The translations under genes were made by a program, and so were the position numbers. A DNA stretch of 64,000 nucleotides from Ottelia alismoides (Eukaryota > Streptophyta > Magnoliopsida > Alismatales > Hydrocharitaceae), in assembly GCA_037367405.1 (NCBI GenBank), contig JAZKJV010001876.1, positions 1,798,001 to 1,862,000 on the forward strand, in the 5' to 3' direction. A model generated the notes under the pieces. It searched no databases. It saw only the letters and a program-made list of their open reading frames with translations, and was not told the DNA's origin. Positions 44,263 through 54,997 of the stretch are shown piece by piece (position 1 is the stretch's first letter; each line of letters opens with the position of its first letter).

Positions 44263-45286
44263 TCGTGGAGAATTTGCATTCAAGTCCTGCATAGTCTTGG
44301 TAATTGCACTTTAGTCCCTGTCAGCATGTTTATTTCTTGAACATTTATTTTTCAGTATTGCATTTAGACCCCTATGTTTGCACGTGTCCATAGCATGCAT
44401 TTTTGATTATTTTTGAATTTTAAAAGTTGCATATTGTTGAGAACTTTGTCCTCTACCTGTTAGCACACGTGTTGTATTTTTGTTGGTTTTCTTGATTTAT
44501 TAATGAATTAATTGGTTGATTTGAGTCATATTTTGCCCAGAGATGCCATTTGATTTTTAGTAAATTATCTGTGCCTTCAAAAATCACCAAAAAAATCACA
44601 GTAGCTTAAGGACATTGTTTTTAACATCCCATAAAAATTTCACATCATTTGCACGCATAACGAGGCCTGAATAAATAGTTTAGTGATTTCCTTTGATTAA
44701 TTTTAATTAATTCATTTCACAACATTTTTTTAGTTCTGTCAATTTTCCTAGGTTCCTGATCATTAGACCTTCCTAGGATAATTTTAGTTCCGAGAAATAT
44801 TGTGTTTTGATATTTATTAAAAATTAAACATTGAAAATCACACTGTTTGTTTAGTTAATTCATAGAATATTCATTTTGAGTCAAAAAATTCCAAAAAAAT
44901 TAGTGTAGGTCATTTTCATCATAAGCAACCTTCTGGCCAATTTTCATAATTTTTGGACTGAATTTGATATATCAATTAAATCTAACTTGAAATTGGCTAA
45001 GGATTGTCTGCATTGTCTACATAGTAATTAAAAAGACCAAAAAAAAAAAAAAAAAATCGTTCCCCGAATCTCGAGCACTTGTGAATTGATGTAATCAACC
45101 TAAGGAGACAGATGCCTCCCTGAGATCGACCTTGGACTTCACCAAGTAAAAAAAAACTACATCACTTAACATTAATAGCTAAGTGATTTTTGATTAATCC
45201 CTCGTATCCGACTGCAACGAATATCATTAATTGATTTGGACATTAATTTGACCGGATTAACTAAGGGTGCGGGAGGCTTATCAAAA

Positions 45287-45304
45287 TGGCGCCGTTGCCG
45301 GGGA
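45287..45304 (+). other. Primer-binding site, tRNA-Asp type
   Basis: TGGCGCCGTTGCCGGGGA, three bases after the LTR. This site is complementary to the 3' end of plant tRNA-Asp and is usual for Athila elements. Confidence 0.92.
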
Positions 45305-46671
45305 GGCACGGCTTAGGTTAATTTACATCACATTTTGAGTGTTTGATTTTCTAACCCCCGGGTAGTCTGACCCCCGGTTGTTCTTGTAATTATTTCTCTC
45401 ATTTATTTTTGCTTTATTTTATTTTTGTGTCACTCTCTGACCTTATCTTAATTTTTGTGCGAGGAACGCGAGGAGTCGGCGACGCTTCGAAGACTTAGCA
45501 CTTAGATTGTGTGAGAGAAAGAGAGGCCTTGTAATTTTCATTTTATTTTATTTCTTTTGCATCGTTTCCAGCGGTTCCCGTTTGGGTTCTCGCGCGTGTA
45601 AAAATAGTGGAAACCGTGTCCCGTGTGCTGTGTGGTTGATTGGTAACTTAGCTTGCACTAGCGGCTCCTCGAGCCAATCTAGGACTTGTTTGTGCTCGTA
45701 ATCAATAGGACCACACAACACATTTAAAAGACGCACTTAGACCGCAGGACTTAGTTCAAATCAATCTGTTCTTCACGCTAATAGAACTGCCTGTCTAGGA
45801 GCGGCTTTTATCGCCTGCATTTGCATATAGGATAGAGTTTTCAATTCTGTATAGCATCCTGCATCGACAAGCGAAGGGATCACTGTAAGTATTCTCTACT
45901 TAGCATACGCATCATAGATTTTAACTTGCATCGGCTTTTCTCGATTTCCCCCTCTGATTTTCTCACTTAATTAAAGGAAATTGGGACTGTCCGATAGGCG
46001 TGCTTTGTGGTGATTAAATTTCAGTGATAACCTACTTTAAAACTGGGACTGCTAACAGTATTGACAATAAAAAGGGAATAAAACTGAAAATTGTTTGCGG
46101 GAGAGTAACCCCGACCTTGTTTTCAGGCTGAGTGAGGGTACCTGAGTGTGTGTGAACACCCTAAGGTAGAGCCCAAATCCCCGTCTTCCATATCATCGTT
46201 CTGACTGATCCTAGCAAATATCACAAGCCGGATACTTTCAGATTCTTTGACTAGTACCAAGTAGCCTCCGCCTGTCTCAGGTAGATAGGGGCGAAATTGC
46301 GGTACTTCGCGACAAGCTGCCAGTAACCCCCCGGGGTGAAGTTCCGGCCTTGTCAGCCTCCGCCTGCTTGCAGGTAGATAGGGGCGTGGTCACTGAATCC
46401 CTCGGCTTGGGATAGGAGCGAAGAAAGGAAGGAGCGGCGGTATCTTAGACGACAGGATAAACAGGGAAGACGCATCCGGCTCTGAGCCGACTTCCCTCTA
46501 GGCCGCGTAATCCTTGCTAGATTTGCTTGAAATTCACACTTAAAAATTACAAGATAAATTGGACTCAATTTGAGTCCTTCACTGTGTTGAGTGTGAAAAC
46601 CAGGGTCTTGGATTGTTCTTCTTGCTTGCTTCAGGTAGGAGTAAAATCCTATCTTCTTCTCGCTTATCAAG
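45305..46671 (+). other. 5' leader of the Athila-like element
   Basis: A long untranslated leader. It contains an imperfect direct repeat of about 31 bp: AGCCTCCGCCTG...AGGTAGATAGGGGCG at 46263-46293 and again at 46355-46386. It probably holds packaging and translation signals, but none can be named. Confidence 0.6.
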
Positions 46672-49600
46672 ATGAGTCAATGGGGAGATCTCGACACACA
46701 ATTCACTGATCCCTCTATGAGTCCCCCAGATAACTCGTCTTTTTCGGTCCAAACGCACTTTGGACCACCCAGGACTCATGACCCTCTTGAGTCCTGGTTC
46801 CCTCCTGCTCAGGGTGGTTACCCTCAAACCAACCCTTTTATCTCCTCTGAGAGTACCGAGGAAGACCATTGCCTCGGTAATCCATTCCTTGATTTACCCT
46901 CTAACACCGGACCTATTTTCCATATCCCAGAACTGGAGGGAGAAATGCCGCCAAGGATGCCGCCCGACGAGGACCAGATGAGACAGATCCTTAGACGTCT
47001 GGCAGAAGCTGAACAGAAGAATGCCGATCTCACTGCACGAATGGGGCAGATTATAGTAGCAGAAGGAATCGACCGGCCAATGGTCGATACATATAACCCG
47101 GCGGAGAACGAGATCCAGAATTGGCTAGCACCTGCAGTTCCCGACCAGGCATTCGAGCTGAAGCCCCACTTCCTTAGCCTGCTGCCGAAGTTCAACGGAA
47201 ACCTCAGCGAAGAGCCGTACACCTTCCTCCGTGACTTCGAACTAGTCTGTAATAATCTGAGCCATCCCAATGTTGGCCAAGACTATATCAGACTGAAAGC
47301 CACCCCTTTTGCCTTAGGAGATAAGGCTGCACATTGGCTGAAGAACCTAGGGGTGGTTTGTACTACCTGGATGCAGTTCAAGGACCTCTTCCTGAAGAAG
47401 TTCTACCCACTCAGTAGAACCAATCAGATGCGTACGAAGATTGCCAGCTTCGCCCAAGGACCCTGCGAACCGTTCCACGAGGCGTGGGACAGGTTCAATG
47501 ATTTAGTGCAGAAATGCCCATGCCACGGCATTTCAAAGGCGATCCTAGTCCAGACCTTGTTCTGCGGCTTAACCCCAGAGATGCAGGGGTTAGTCAGCGC
47601 CGCCTGCGGAGGAAGCTATCTGAACAAGAACGAACACGCCGTATGGAAGATCCTGGAGCAGATGGCAGAAACCGGCAGGTCACAGGCCACAAGGGCCTAT
47701 CAGTTGTCTCCCTCGATTCTATCCAACGAGACAACTAAAAGGACTGTTGCTGATCTGACAGAGGACCTCATCCCCAGCATGGGGATGATTGCAGACAAGC
47801 TCACCATGGTCGAACAGATCCACAAGCGAGTCGCGGAGATGGAGTCTCTTTCGAGCCTTCCCAAGAAGGTGGAGGAACTCTCTGAAAAGGTAGCCAAGAT
47901 GAAGCTACCCACCCCTTCTGCACCACCTGTACCTGTACATCGAGTTCATCTTGTACAGGAACAGGCACCGGGGTCTCAAAGCAGCTGGGATCAGACTTAC
48001 ACCCAGCAGAACCATCAAGCACCCCCACCAGTTGAGACAGCATACGAGGAGCCTCCGCCCGTCTACGAGATCAACGGGCTCTGGTATAGCCGTGACCCAC
48101 TAGTCCGGCAAATTGAGATGGGGAAGGATCAGGCACACCGCCCAACCCCAGTATACCAGGAGACCAGACCCGTCACAATCCCGCGATACCAGTCCAGGCC
48201 AGACCAGGGGTACCAGCCGCAGCAGCGAACCTACCAGCAGGGGCCAGCACCACCCCATCAGCAGCAGTATCGGCACGGCCAGCAGGGCCAGTTCAGGACG
48301 GCATCCACGCAGCAGCCAGCCCAGCCCACCGAGTTGGAGTCCCTCACCTTGGCGATCCAGACCCTGTCTGATAGGGTCCAGCAGATGCAGAACGATTACT
48401 TGGACATGAGAACCGACATCAATCGGGTCTCTCGTGCTCAAGACCAACAAACGGCGCCAAGGACTCCACTTCCCGCACAGGTTCAGGCCAACCCGAACAG
48501 CATACACCAAGGCCAGAACCGACCTAGAGATCAGGTAGACTATTCAGATAATTATTTATCTGAACATGAGATCCTTTCGTATGATAATGTTAACCATATG
48601 TCCCTCAGGAGCGGAAGGACCGTGACCATACCTGATCGGGCACGGGCACAACAGGAAGGAACCTCCGAAGTTCGACCTGAGGAGAATTCGGAGGAGGAGG
48701 AAGAGGAGCATCACCACCACCACCGCAAGCAGAAGAAGAGGACATCTGAGTCCTCGAAGCAGCACCCCCGCATCCACCTGGAGTCCGACGGCACCGATGA
48801 GCCCGCACCTCCATCTGAGGAGGACCAGTCAGAAGAAGCGGAAGACGCATCACCGGTTTCGCCCAAGCATTTTCCCTTTCGTCAGAGTCAGCATCAGAGT
48901 CTGTACAAAAGTCCGAGTCAGAGTCCTGTCCAGAACTCAGTTTCAGTTTCTAATGAAAATATTTCAGTTCCAGATCCTGAGTTAATAATCCCTTTCCCCC
49001 AAGCTCTTAAGGGTGGGAAGAAGAAAAACACAAAAATCCAAAAAGATGACCCTGAGATGGCTGAATTTTGTAACAAACATATCAAGGTCACAATCCCTTT
49101 CGACAAGTTCGTGGAAATGACCCCTGCATTCCAGAAATACCTTAAGGTGCGATGCACACCTACTAGGGTTAGCAGGAAGACCAAAAGCCGTGTTGAGAAA
49201 CACGTTCTATCAGTAGCCACGACTTGTGCAATAAAGAACTCGTTTCCTCGGAAACGAAGAGACATGGGTGCACACTATGTAGTGAGTCATGTTGATGACA
49301 TCGCGTTTGCACGCACTCTCCTTGACAATGGTTCCTCGATCAATTTGATGCCCACAGCCCTCTATGAGCGGCTTGATCTCGGACCTCTTAGGAAATCTAG
49401 AGCTATTCTGCAGTTTGCAGATAAATCCACTAAGAGGTCCCAAGGAGAATTAAGGAACATTGTGATCAAAGTCGAGGGTCAGGAATACCTGGTGGACTTC
49501 ACTGTCCTTGATATGGAGACCCCTCGTAATTGGAGAGATTCCCAGATTATCTTGGGTAGGCCCTTCCTTAGAACAGCAGGGGCCTTATTCGATTATAAGA

Positions 49601-52600
49601 ATGGGAAGATTCAGTTCCAAACTCCAGGCGGAGATGAGGAACTAGAGATGAAGCAGACCAGATGGCAGAGACCGGACTCCGAATCCAGCACCGAGTACTC
49701 TTCGATCGAAACAGACAGTGCACATGTAGACTTAGTTGGGCCATGGAGACAGAACCCAGCCAGCACCGATATGTCCATCTCCTTTGAAGATGATCCAGTA
49801 CATGAGTCAGTCTGCGAGATCATTAGGAACGAGTACAGCTCTGAGCCTGCATCACCCTACATCTTCGATGACATAGAGGCCCAAGAGGGCCTGTCAGTCC
49901 TTACATCCTTAGGACAATCGGAAGATGAGGAAGACGAGTCGGACGAGGCGTTTGCCGATTGCATGGAGACCTTTGACGATCCGACTCCAGAGCCAAGCTT
50001 GGTGGCAGCCACTGCAGATCAAGATCCAGCCACTTCCAACACCGAACCAGATCGGATTGAGCCAGACTTCTTAGATGATCATACCATCCCTGAGCTCAAA
50101 CCCTTACCCACAACCCTTAAGTATGCCTTCCTTGCGGGCGCAGCCAAGAAATTTCCGGTCATTATCAGTTCGCAATTGACCGAGGAGCAGGAATCTCGCT
50201 TGCTAGAGATCCTGGAGAAGAACCGCAAGGCAATAGGCTGGAGCATTTCCGATCTCCACGGGATAAATCCCGCTCTGTGTTCGCACCATATATATTTGGA
50301 GAATGAAGCCAAACCCTCTCGTGAATTCCAACGTCGGTTGAATCCAAATCTACGAGAGGTTGTCAAGAAAGAGATAGAAAAATGGTGCGACGCGGGTTTT
50401 ATCTACCCAATCTCCGACTCTAAGTGGGTGGCCCCAATCCATGTTGTCCCGAAAAAGTCGGGAATTCAGACGACCACCAACGAGGACGGAGAGGAGATCG
50501 TGACGAGAGTACCCACGTCGTGGCGCGTCTGTGTGGATTACAGACGCCTGAATGCCGCGACGAAGAAGGATCATTTCCCCCTACCGTTCATTGATCAGAT
50601 CTTAGAGAGACTAGCAGGGAAAGAATTCTTCTGCTTCCTTGATGGGTTCTCGGGCTACAATCAAGTAGCCATAGCTCCAGAGGACCAGGAAAAGACCACG
50701 TTCACATGCCCCTTTGGTACCTATGCTTTCAGGCGCATGCCTTTTGGGTTATGCAATGCTCCAGGTACTTTTCAAAGGTGCATGATTGCTGTATTCGCCG
50801 AAATGGTCGGCGAATTCCTGGAAGTCTTCATGGATGACTTTTCGGTCCACGGCGACTCTTTTGATTCCTGCCTTAGGAATCTGGACCGAGTCCTCAAAAG
50901 ATGTTGTGAGGTCAATCTGGTGCTCTCCTGGGAGAAAAGTCACTTTATGGTGACGGAGGGCATAGTGTTGGGGCACGTCATCTCCAAGAGAGGAATGGAG
51001 GTTGACCCTGCCAAGGTGGATGTGATCAGACGACTCCAGCCACCAACCAACGTACGGCAGTTGCGGTCGTTCCTCGGGCATGTCGGATTTTATCGGAGGT
51101 TCATCAAAGATTTTTCTAAAATTGCCCGACCGCTAACTGAGCTTTTAGGCAAAGACGCGGAGTTTATTGTCGATCACAAGTGTCTTGCGGCCTTTAAGCT
51201 ATTACAAGGAATGATTATGGACGCACCCATTTTACAAGCCCCAGATTGGTCTCTCCCTTTTGAGATCATGACGGATGCATCAGATTATGCTGTTGGGGCT
51301 GTATTGGGACAAAGAAGAGATGGCGTCCCGTTTGCAATCCACTACGCAAGCAAAGTGCTTGATTCTGCTCAGCGTAACTATACAGTTACCGAAAAGGAAA
51401 TGCTGGCGGTAGTGTTTGCCTTGGACAAATTCAGATCGCATTTAATCGGATCCAAGGTGACTGTGTTCACAGACCACACGGCACTACGATATTTGATGGA
51501 GAAGAAGGACGCGAAGGCGCGTCTTCTTCGTTGGATTCTACTTATCCAGGAATTTGATTTGGACATCCGTGATAAACCTGGAAAGAAGAACGTAGTAGCT
51601 GATCATCTCTCTCGTCTCGAAAATATTAATACTTCCGAGGTTTCCCCAATTCGAGACTCCTTCCCTGACGAGTCGATTTTTGTTATCGACTCACTCCCAT
51701 GGTATGCCAATATCGTGAACTATCTTGTCTCCAAGAAGGTTCCCGAGGATTGGCCCAAGAGCCAAATTGACCGACTAAAGTCGGATGCTAGACACTACCA
51801 TTGGGAGGATCCGATCCTTTTCTTTGAAGGACCGGATTGCGTCTGGAGACGTTGTATTCCTCAGGAGGAATACCAGAGTGTCCTTTCTTTATGCCATAGC
51901 TTAGAGGCAGGAGGACACCACTCCGGGAAGAGGACCGCATGGAAGGTGCTTCAGTGTGGCTTTTACTGGCCGACTCTGTTTCGCGATGCCACCACCTTCG
52001 CGAAGTCGTGCCCAGTATGCCAGAGAATGGGAGGAACCGTTGGTTCCAAGGATGAGATGCCGATGCAGCCGGTCATCATTTGTGATGTCTTTGACGCCTG
52101 GGGCATCGACTTCATGGGCCCATTCCCTGTCAGCCACGGATTTGAATACATCCTTCTTGCGGTGGATTATCTGTCAAGATGGGTGGAGGCTATCCCGACC
52201 CGAGCCGCAGACAGCAGGACTGTCTGTAAGTTTATCAGAGAGCACATAATCTCTAGGTTCGGGATCCCCAAAATGATGATATCAGATGGGGGTAGCCACT
52301 TTGTGAATCGGGAGGTGAAGAAACTCCTGAAGGATTACGGCATCGAACACCGTGTCGCTAGTCCTTACCACCCACAAACCAATGGTATGGCTGAGGTGTC
52401 AAATAGGGAGGTAAAAACAATACTGCAAAAGCTCGTCCGCCCAGACAGGAAGGACTGGTCTCAGATCTTGGATCAGGTCCTCTGGGCGTATAGGACGGCT
52501 TACAAGACACCGTTAGGTACCTCCCCATTCCGAATGGTATTCGGAAAGCCGTGCCATTTGCCCGCAGAGTTAGTGCATAAATCAGAATGGGCAATAAAGA

Positions 52601-53040
52601 AGGTCAACTGGAACACACACCTGGGCCAAAAACAGAGAGACATGGATCTGAATGAGCTTGTGGAAGTCAGAAACCGCGCATACGACAACAGTGTGGTGTA
52701 CAAGGACAAGGTGAAGCGTTGGCACGATAGATTTATCAGACGAAAGACCTTTGTTCCTGGACAGAAGGTATGGTTGTTCAATGCCAGGCTGAAGACCTTC
52801 CAAGGCAAGCTGAAATCCAAGTGGACGGGACCATTTGTAGTCCGAACGGTGCATGATAGTGGATGTGTCGAGATCTCAGATCTCGCGGATGACGCACCGA
52901 CATTCCTGGTTAATGGGCAGCTGTTGAAGCACTTCGTTGAATCTAATGAACAGTTAGTCCATGTGGAGGAGATTGTATTCATGCGCGAGACAGATACAGC
53001 AGATACATCTCAAGCCGTGCATGAGACCTTGCAGCAATGA
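46672..53040 (+). CDS. Athila-like gag-pol polyprotein, intact (2122 aa)
   Basis: One open frame from the ATG at 46672. Gag core at residues about 160-345 ([20 protein letters not shown] to [10 protein letters not shown]), followed by a Gln/Pro-rich linker (about 425-640) and an acidic Glu/His-rich part. No CCHC zinc knuckle was found. Protease near 885 ([12 protein letters not shown]). RT about 1250-1430 with [20 protein letters not shown] and FMDDFSV; the catalytic Asp pair is 1388-1389. RNase H about 1528-1655 (TDAS at 1534-1537, ADHLSR). Integrase zinc region H-H-C-C (His 1749, Cys 1780 and 1783) and core Asp1813, Asp1872, Glu1908 with the D-35-E spacing. The C-terminal part ([12 protein letters not shown]) has no chromodomain. 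All catalytic residues checked are present. The protein would carry out particle assembly, cDNA synthesis and integration. Confidence 0.95.
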   Translation: MSQWGDLDTQFTDPSMSPPDNSSFSVQTHFGPPRTHDPLESWFPPAQGGYPQTNPFISSESTEEDHCLGNPFLDLPSNTGPIFHIPELEGEMPPRMPPDEDQMRQILRRLAEAEQKNADLTARMGQIIVAEGIDRPMVDTYNPAENEIQNWLAPAVPDQAFELKPHFLSLLPKFNGNLSEEPYTFLRDFELVCNNLSHPNVGQDYIRLKATPFALGDKAAHWLKNLGVVCTTWMQFKDLFLKKFYPLSRTNQMRTKIASFAQGPCEPFHEAWDRFNDLVQKCPCHGISKAILVQTLFCGLTPEMQGLVSAACGGSYLNKNEHAVWKILEQMAETGRSQATRAYQLSPSILSNETTKRTVADLTEDLIPSMGMIADKLTMVEQIHKRVAEMESLSSLPKKVEELSEKVAKMKLPTPSAPPVPVHRVHLVQEQAPGSQSSWDQTYTQQNHQAPPPVETAYEEPPPVYEINGLWYSRDPLVRQIEMGKDQAHRPTPVYQETRPVTIPRYQSRPDQGYQPQQRTYQQGPAPPHQQQYRHGQQGQFRTASTQQPAQPTELESLTLAIQTLSDRVQQMQNDYLDMRTDINRVSRAQDQQTAPRTPLPAQVQANPNSIHQGQNRPRDQVDYSDNYLSEHEILSYDNVNHMSLRSGRTVTIPDRARAQQEGTSEVRPEENSEEEEEEHHHHHRKQKKRTSESSKQHPRIHLESDGTDEPAPPSEEDQSEEAEDASPVSPKHFPFRQSQHQSLYKSPSQSPVQNSVSVSNENISVPDPELIIPFPQALKGGKKKNTKIQKDDPEMAEFCNKHIKVTIPFDKFVEMTPAFQKYLKVRCTPTRVSRKTKSRVEKHVLSVATTCAIKNSFPRKRRDMGAHYVVSHVDDIAFARTLLDNGSSINLMPTALYERLDLGPLRKSRAILQFADKSTKRSQGELRNIVIKVEGQEYLVDFTVLDMETPRNWRDSQIILGRPFLRTAGALFDYKNGKIQFQTPGGDEELEMKQTRWQRPDSESSTEYSSIETDSAHVDLVGPWRQNPASTDMSISFEDDPVHESVCEIIRNEYSSEPASPYIFDDIEAQEGLSVLTSLGQSEDEEDESDEAFADCMETFDDPTPEPSLVAATADQDPATSNTEPDRIEPDFLDDHTIPELKPLPTTLKYAFLAGAAKKFPVIISSQLTEEQESRLLEILEKNRKAIGWSISDLHGINPALCSHHIYLENEAKPSREFQRRLNPNLREVVKKEIEKWCDAGFIYPISDSKWVAPIHVVPKKSGIQTTTNEDGEEIVTRVPTSWRVCVDYRRLNAATKKDHFPLPFIDQILERLAGKEFFCFLDGFSGYNQVAIAPEDQEKTTFTCPFGTYAFRRMPFGLCNAPGTFQRCMIAVFAEMVGEFLEVFMDDFSVHGDSFDSCLRNLDRVLKRCCEVNLVLSWEKSHFMVTEGIVLGHVISKRGMEVDPAKVDVIRRLQPPTNVRQLRSFLGHVGFYRRFIKDFSKIARPLTELLGKDAEFIVDHKCLAAFKLLQGMIMDAPILQAPDWSLPFEIMTDASDYAVGAVLGQRRDGVPFAIHYASKVLDSAQRNYTVTEKEMLAVVFALDKFRSHLIGSKVTVFTDHTALRYLMEKKDAKARLLRWILLIQEFDLDIRDKPGKKNVVADHLSRLENINTSEVSPIRDSFPDESIFVIDSLPWYANIVNYLVSKKVPEDWPKSQIDRLKSDARHYHWEDPILFFEGPDCVWRRCIPQEEYQSVLSLCHSLEAGGHHSGKRTAWKVLQCGFYWPTLFRDATTFAKSCPVCQRMGGTVGSKDEMPMQPVIICDVFDAWGIDFMGPFPVSHGFEYILLAVDYLSRWVEAIPTRAADSRTVCKFIREHIISRFGIPKMMISDGGSHFVNREVKKLLKDYGIEHRVASPYHPQTNGMAEVSNREVKTILQKLVRPDRKDWSQILDQVLWAYRTAYKTPLGTSPFRMVFGKPCHLPAELVHKSEWAIKKVNWNTHLGQKQRDMDLNELVEVRNRAYDNSVVYKDKVKRWHDRFIRRKTFVPGQKVWLFNARLKTFQGKLKSKWTGPFVVRTVHDSGCVEISDLADDAPTFLVNGQLLKHFVESNEQLVHVEEIVFMRETDTADTSQAVHETLQQ

Positions 53041-53175
53041 ACTCCAGCCATCAGCAGCATCTTCAGAAGATTCAGACCGACTCATTTGTACATATATCAT
53101 CATTCCTGTATATCCTTTCCTCTACCTCCACGATTCTAGTAACCCATCCCCACATCATCGAATCATTATCTCGGA

Positions 53176-53211
53176 CTATACTTAGGATGACCAGATCCTA
53201 AGTATAGGGGG
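53176..53211 (+). repeat. Hairpin-PPT module 1
   Basis: A 13-bp perfect stem (CTATACTTAGGAT at 53176-53188, ATCCTAAGTATAG at 53195-53207) ends in the G-run TATAGGGGG. Confidence 0.75.
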
Positions 53212-53282
53212 AAGGGGTCACCCGAGTCGTTTCACTGTACATTCTCCAGATCACATCGGTCCTCATACGCATTTCTTACCAA

Positions 53283-53316
53283 TACTTAGGCTGACCTAAG
53301 CCTAAGTATAGGGGGG
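53283..53316 (+). repeat. Hairpin-PPT module 2
   Basis: Stem TACTTAGGC (53283-53291) with GCCTAAGTA (53300-53308), then TAGGGGGG. Confidence 0.75.
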
Positions 53317-53387
53317 ACCGATGCCCATATTGTATATTCATCCATTCCCATCTTTCCTCGTCCGCCCCATTTTTGATCTTCTTCTAC

Positions 53388-53419
53388 ACTTAGGCCGCCA
53401 GAGCCTAAGTATAGGGGGG
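53388..53419 (+). repeat. Hairpin-PPT module 3
   Basis: Stem ACTTAGGC (53388-53395) with GCCTAAGT (53403-53410), then ATAGGGGGG. Confidence 0.75.
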
Positions 53420-53463
53420 CAAGACGACTTCTATACTTTCTATTCCTCTTTGGCTCTCCTATG

Positions 53464-53535
53464 CTTAGCACGAGCTATGTCTTTTTCCTCGCTCTCTGTG
53501 CTCTGAGGACATAGCACACGCTAAGTATAGGGGGG
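53464..53535 (+). repeat. Hairpin-PPT module 4
   Basis: A two-part stem: CTTAGC (53464-53469) with GCTAAG (53520-53525), and GCTATGTC (53474-53481) with GACATAGC (53508-53515), then TATAGGGGGG. Confidence 0.7.
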
Positions 53536-54961
53536 CGTGTATATATTACATATATACTTTACCCATAGCTCGTACTTTCGCATATTTTTGTATATATATA
53601 TTTGCAATAATTATGGGTGGGTAAAAATTGAAAAAAAAAAAATTGTACACTTGTATACTACTTGTAAACCTTTTGTAAAAATTAAAAAAAAATTAATAAT
53701 AAATTAATGTACAAATTATATCAACTAAAGATTGTTGTAAATAATAATAAAAAAAAAGATTGTTGTATACCAGAAAAATAAAACAAAAAGGCTTCTTATT
53801 TACTCTTGCATATTATCTTGCATTTTCAAAAAAAAAAAAAAAAAAAAAAAAGTCTTGCATTTCATTCATAGCATGTCATCTGCACATCATCTGCATATCT
53901 TGCATATGCAAAGTGAAAAGCTAGTGGGTTCTGAACCAAGTTATGAGTAGATATTGAGGATGGACTTGATTTGACCTTAACCCATCTAATTTCAGAGGGA
54001 CCTTATAGGAACTGGAATTAAGATTTTTCAGGTCAAGTGACTTAATTCTTTGAGTCCGCAAGTCTATGTTCACATGTCATCTTGATTAGTCTAAGTAGAA
54101 TATTTCGTGCATACGCAGGATTCTCTTAGATAATGACCTAACTTGGACAAGCACAATGCACGTAGCTCTTCATTGATGAGGTGGTGAGGAGGTAGAATCC
54201 TTTAGCTTGGAGTAGCACACGGGTGGAAACATCCGTCCTCCTCTAGGGAGGGTAGTGCATCTCAACCTAGTCTAGTGGTGTTGACATCTAAGGACGGGAT
54301 GCTGTGGGTTGCAATAATGCTTCAAAAGAGGGATAGTCTACTGGCTCAAGAGGAAAAACTCCTGATGTACATGCTGCACATTGTATATAGTGAAAAAAAA
54401 AAAAAAAAAAAAAATTGCAAGAAAACTCCAAAAAAATCAGACAGGTCCAAGTCAAAGAAAAAAAATTTTTACCTGTCGGAGTACGAAGAAATGCAGCTGG
54501 ATGACTTGGCTACACTGGTCAGGCATCCCGGGATAGGTGGCTACACTGGCCACCGTCCATTCTTTTCTCTACCCCCTCCTCTTGAGTTGGTCGCACTTGA
54601 ACTTAGAAGGGAATACCCCGCTCCTCGAGGAAAGAGTTACTGGACCGGGTTATTGAGTTACCTTGTTAGAGGAGGCTGGTTCCGAGTCATTTCTGATGTG
54701 GAGAGCTATATCTCACTTACACAGTACAAGTAAGAATCATAGTCATCAGAAATTTGCGTTTGAGGATTTGTTCTGACCTGGCTATTGAGGCGTCTTGAAT
54801 AGAAGACTTGTGGAACTTGAAGTCTGTTAGCTCTTAAGTTCAGGTCCAAATAAGGTTCCGCCACACAATTAATCCAAAGGTCGAGTCAGGCTCCATTTTT
54901 AACTTTTGTTCATGACCTTGGTATGGAACCCAAAATCATTTCACTCTCGCATTTCATTTAG

Positions 54962-54997
54962 TTGCTCGGGGACGAGCAAGGTTTAAGTATAGGGGGT
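54962..54997 (+). other. True PPT with preceding hairpin (module 5)
   Basis: Stem TTGCTCG (54962-54968) with CGAGCAA (54973-54979), then GTTTAAGTATAGGGGGT, ending at the LTR. This is the site from which plus-strand synthesis should start. The minus-strand Athila element has the related TTGCTCGGGACTAGCAAG and TTTAAGTATGGGGG at 61071-61101. Confidence 0.85.

Larger units (their letters stand above)
41759..45283 (+). repeat. 5' LTR of the Athila-like element (3525 bp)
   Basis: It starts TGATGAATC and ends GAGGCTTATCA. Compared with the 3' LTR: C/T at 42371, one base fewer near 42950, G/A near 43487, one base fewer near 43872, and one A more in the A-run at 45039-45056. Open frames inside (for example 42207-42923) are by-products of GC-rich sequence. 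It contains dyads and CACGTG sites listed separately. Confidence 0.94.
53041..54997 (+). other. 3' region of the Athila-like element, no env
   Basis: Some Athila elements carry an env-like frame here; none is visible. A 152-codon frame (54275-54733) runs through an A-run and matches nothing known. The region has long A-runs (24 at 53828-53851, 22 at 54393-54414) and five hairpin-PPT modules listed separately. Confidence 0.7.

Noticed and set aside
42207..44292. Long open frames in the Athila LTR (for example 238 and 155 codons), repeated at 55446-57533
   Set aside because: They lie in GC-rich LTR sequence, overlap each other in several frames on both strands, show no domain, and are duplicated only because the LTR is duplicated.
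53176..53535. TAAGTATAGGGGG repeats as a CRISPR-like or telomere-like array
   Set aside because: Spacing is irregular, there are only four copies, and the flanking stems and the related true PPT explain them better.
54275..54733. 152-codon frame as an env-like protein of the Athila element
   Set aside because: It runs through a 22-base A-run (lysine stretch), has no signal peptide or membrane segment, and matches nothing known.
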